NCBI GenBank assembly: GCA_038209965.1
Contig: JBBQXF010000030.1
Location: 1 to 43,381 of the forward strand
Direction of reading: 5' to 3'
Source of the DNA: JALONO01 sp038209965
GTDB lineage: Bacteria; Bacteroidota; Bacteroidia; Cytophagales; Thermoflexibacteraceae
DNA length: 43,381 nucleotides
The position numbers were made by a program, and so were the translations under genes. Positions 42,613 through 43,381 of the stretch are shown here, piece after piece. Within the stretch, counting starts at the first letter, position 1. Every line of letters begins with the position of its first letter. The notes under the pieces are model-generated. The model ran no database searches, was not told the origin of the DNA, and worked only from the letters and a program-made list of their open reading frames with translations.

Positions 42613-43381
42613 ATGCCTACCCACCGCCGTCAGTTTATTCGTCAATTATCGGGCCTCATGGCCGGGGTTTCCGTGCTCCCCACGATCGCCAAAGCCGAGG
42701 CGGCTCCGTTGGGCCACTTACCAGCCTCAACATTGGTCCCCCAAGAGTTGGCCCGGGACGAAGCTTTTTGGTATCCCGTCCAACGGGCCTACGTCCAGTC
42801 GCCGCACTTCATCAACTTGGAGAACGGGTATTTGTCGCCCGCCCCCGAAGAGGTGCTGAACGCCTATTTGGGCAATGTGCGGATGATCAACGAAGCCCCG
42901 ACTTTCTATATGCGCCGCCGCCAGTTCGACGAGCGCGAAGCGGTGAAAAAACAATTGGCCGATTTTGCCGGAGTTTCGGTCGATGAAGTGGTGATCACGC
43001 GCAATGCCACCGAAGCCCTGGAAACCCTGATCCTGGGCTTGCCCATGCAGCGGGGCGACGAGGCCATCATTTCTGATCAGGACTACCCCAACATGGTGGA
43101 GGCGTTTCGGATGCGCGCCCGCCGCGAGGGCATTGTGGTCAAAACCATCGTGCTGCCGCTCCACCCCAAAAGCGATCGGGAGGTGGTGCAAGCCTATGAA
43201 AACGCGGTGACGCCCCGCACCAAGGTACTGTTGGCCACTCACCTGATCAACCTGACCGGCCAAATAATCCCGGTCAAATCGATCTGCGAAATGGGCCGCG
43301 CCCGGGGCATCGAGGTGATCGTGGACGGGGCGCACAGTTTCGCCCACGTTGATTTCAAAATCCCCGATCTAGGTTGCGACT
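42613..43381 (+). CDS. Tat-exported class V aminotransferase, truncated by the window end
   Basis: The first 256 residues of a PLP enzyme of aminotransferase class V, close to isopenicillin-N epimerase-like and cysteine-desulfurase-like proteins. The N-terminus HRRQFIRQLSGLMAG and then VLPTIAKAEA is a twin-arginine signal with a cleavage site near residue 27, so it works in the periplasm with cofactor inserted first. The PLP fold is visible: NLENGYLSPAPEEV, VVITRNATEALETLILGLPM, DQDYPNMVEAFRMRARREGI, THLINLTGQIIPVKSI and the cofactor Asp/His of VDGAHSFAHV. The catalytic Lys (after about residue 256) lies beyond the window. Substrate unknown. TATGTTTG at 42570-42577 could be its -7 box. Confidence 0.9.
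   Translation, partial: MPTHRRQFIRQLSGLMAGVSVLPTIAKAEAAPLGHLPASTLVPQELARDEAFWYPVQRAYVQSPHFINLENGYLSPAPEEVLNAYLGNVRMINEAPTFYMRRRQFDEREAVKKQLADFAGVSVDEVVITRNATEALETLILGLPMQRGDEAIISDQDYPNMVEAFRMRARREGIVVKTIVLPLHPKSDREVVQAYENAVTPRTKVLLATHLINLTGQIIPVKSICEMGRARGIEVIVDGAHSFAHVDFKIPDLGCD

Overview
The window reads as a Bacteroidota chromosome of roughly balanced base composition, probably a Cytophagia- or Saprospiria-like lineage. The support is a TonB receptor with an N-terminal carboxypeptidase-like domain, UPF families common in that phylum (DUF4286, DUF2911, DUF3089, DUF2520-Rossmann), an rpmH promoter that fits the Bacteroidota TTTG-N19-TAnnTTTG consensus exactly, little Shine-Dalgarno signal, and several TTG or GTG starts. 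No rRNA, tRNA, CRISPR array, transposase or phage gene was seen. Most of the window is core chromosome.

Layout. 1-5.5 kb: the tail of a DUF2911 protein, a secreted M28 zinc peptidase, a YciH/SUI1 factor, then a scarred block in which the yciH / SUMF1-like gene junction occurs twice as diverged direct repeats with a dead lysyl-endopeptidase-like protease between them, and finally the intact SUMF1-like gene. 5.5-19.2 kb, mostly minus strand: lysS, a DUF3089 lipoprotein, the N-terminal half of a split transketolase, the acpP-fabF-rnc fatty-acid/RNA block, a peroxiredoxin, (plus) an aldo/keto reductase, a DUF1080 protein, rpmH-rnpA, DUF4286, hslV and dnaK. 19.5-24 kb: an SIS-type phosphoglucose/phosphomannose isomerase and a glycosyltransferase on plus, then a UbiA prenyltransferase, an unknown protein and a periplasmic heavy-metal-binding protein on minus. 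24.1-26.9 kb: a tight plus-strand run (TerB-like protein, DUF2520, a lone nuoA, a WecA/TagO-type transferase) that meets a 925-residue membrane-anchored beta-propeller protein tail to tail. 29.9-35.2 kb: an ElyC/YdcF protein, signal peptidase I, a small membrane protein, and the heme A pathway (ctaA, ctaB). 35.4-40.4 kb: a minus-strand unit of TonB receptor, AEC permease and DAACS dicarboxylate symporter. 41-43.4 kb: an orphan Tat-type gluconate-dehydrogenase subunit-3 protein, a NUDIX hydrolase, and a Tat-exported class V aminotransferase cut by the window end.

How genes may work together: acpP and fabF serve fatty-acid elongation; ctaA and ctaB make heme A for cytochrome oxidase; the WecA-like, YdcF-like and signal-peptidase genes, with the 925-residue protein, form an envelope neighbourhood; the receptor plus two carboxylate-type permeases look like one uptake route across both membranes.

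I found no convincing defence, toxin-antitoxin or mobile system. The most unusual features are the duplicated junction around the dead protease, the three-gene receptor/permease operon, the large propeller protein of unknown function, a palindrome upstream of dnaK, and a terminator-like hairpin that overlaps the start of the following gene.
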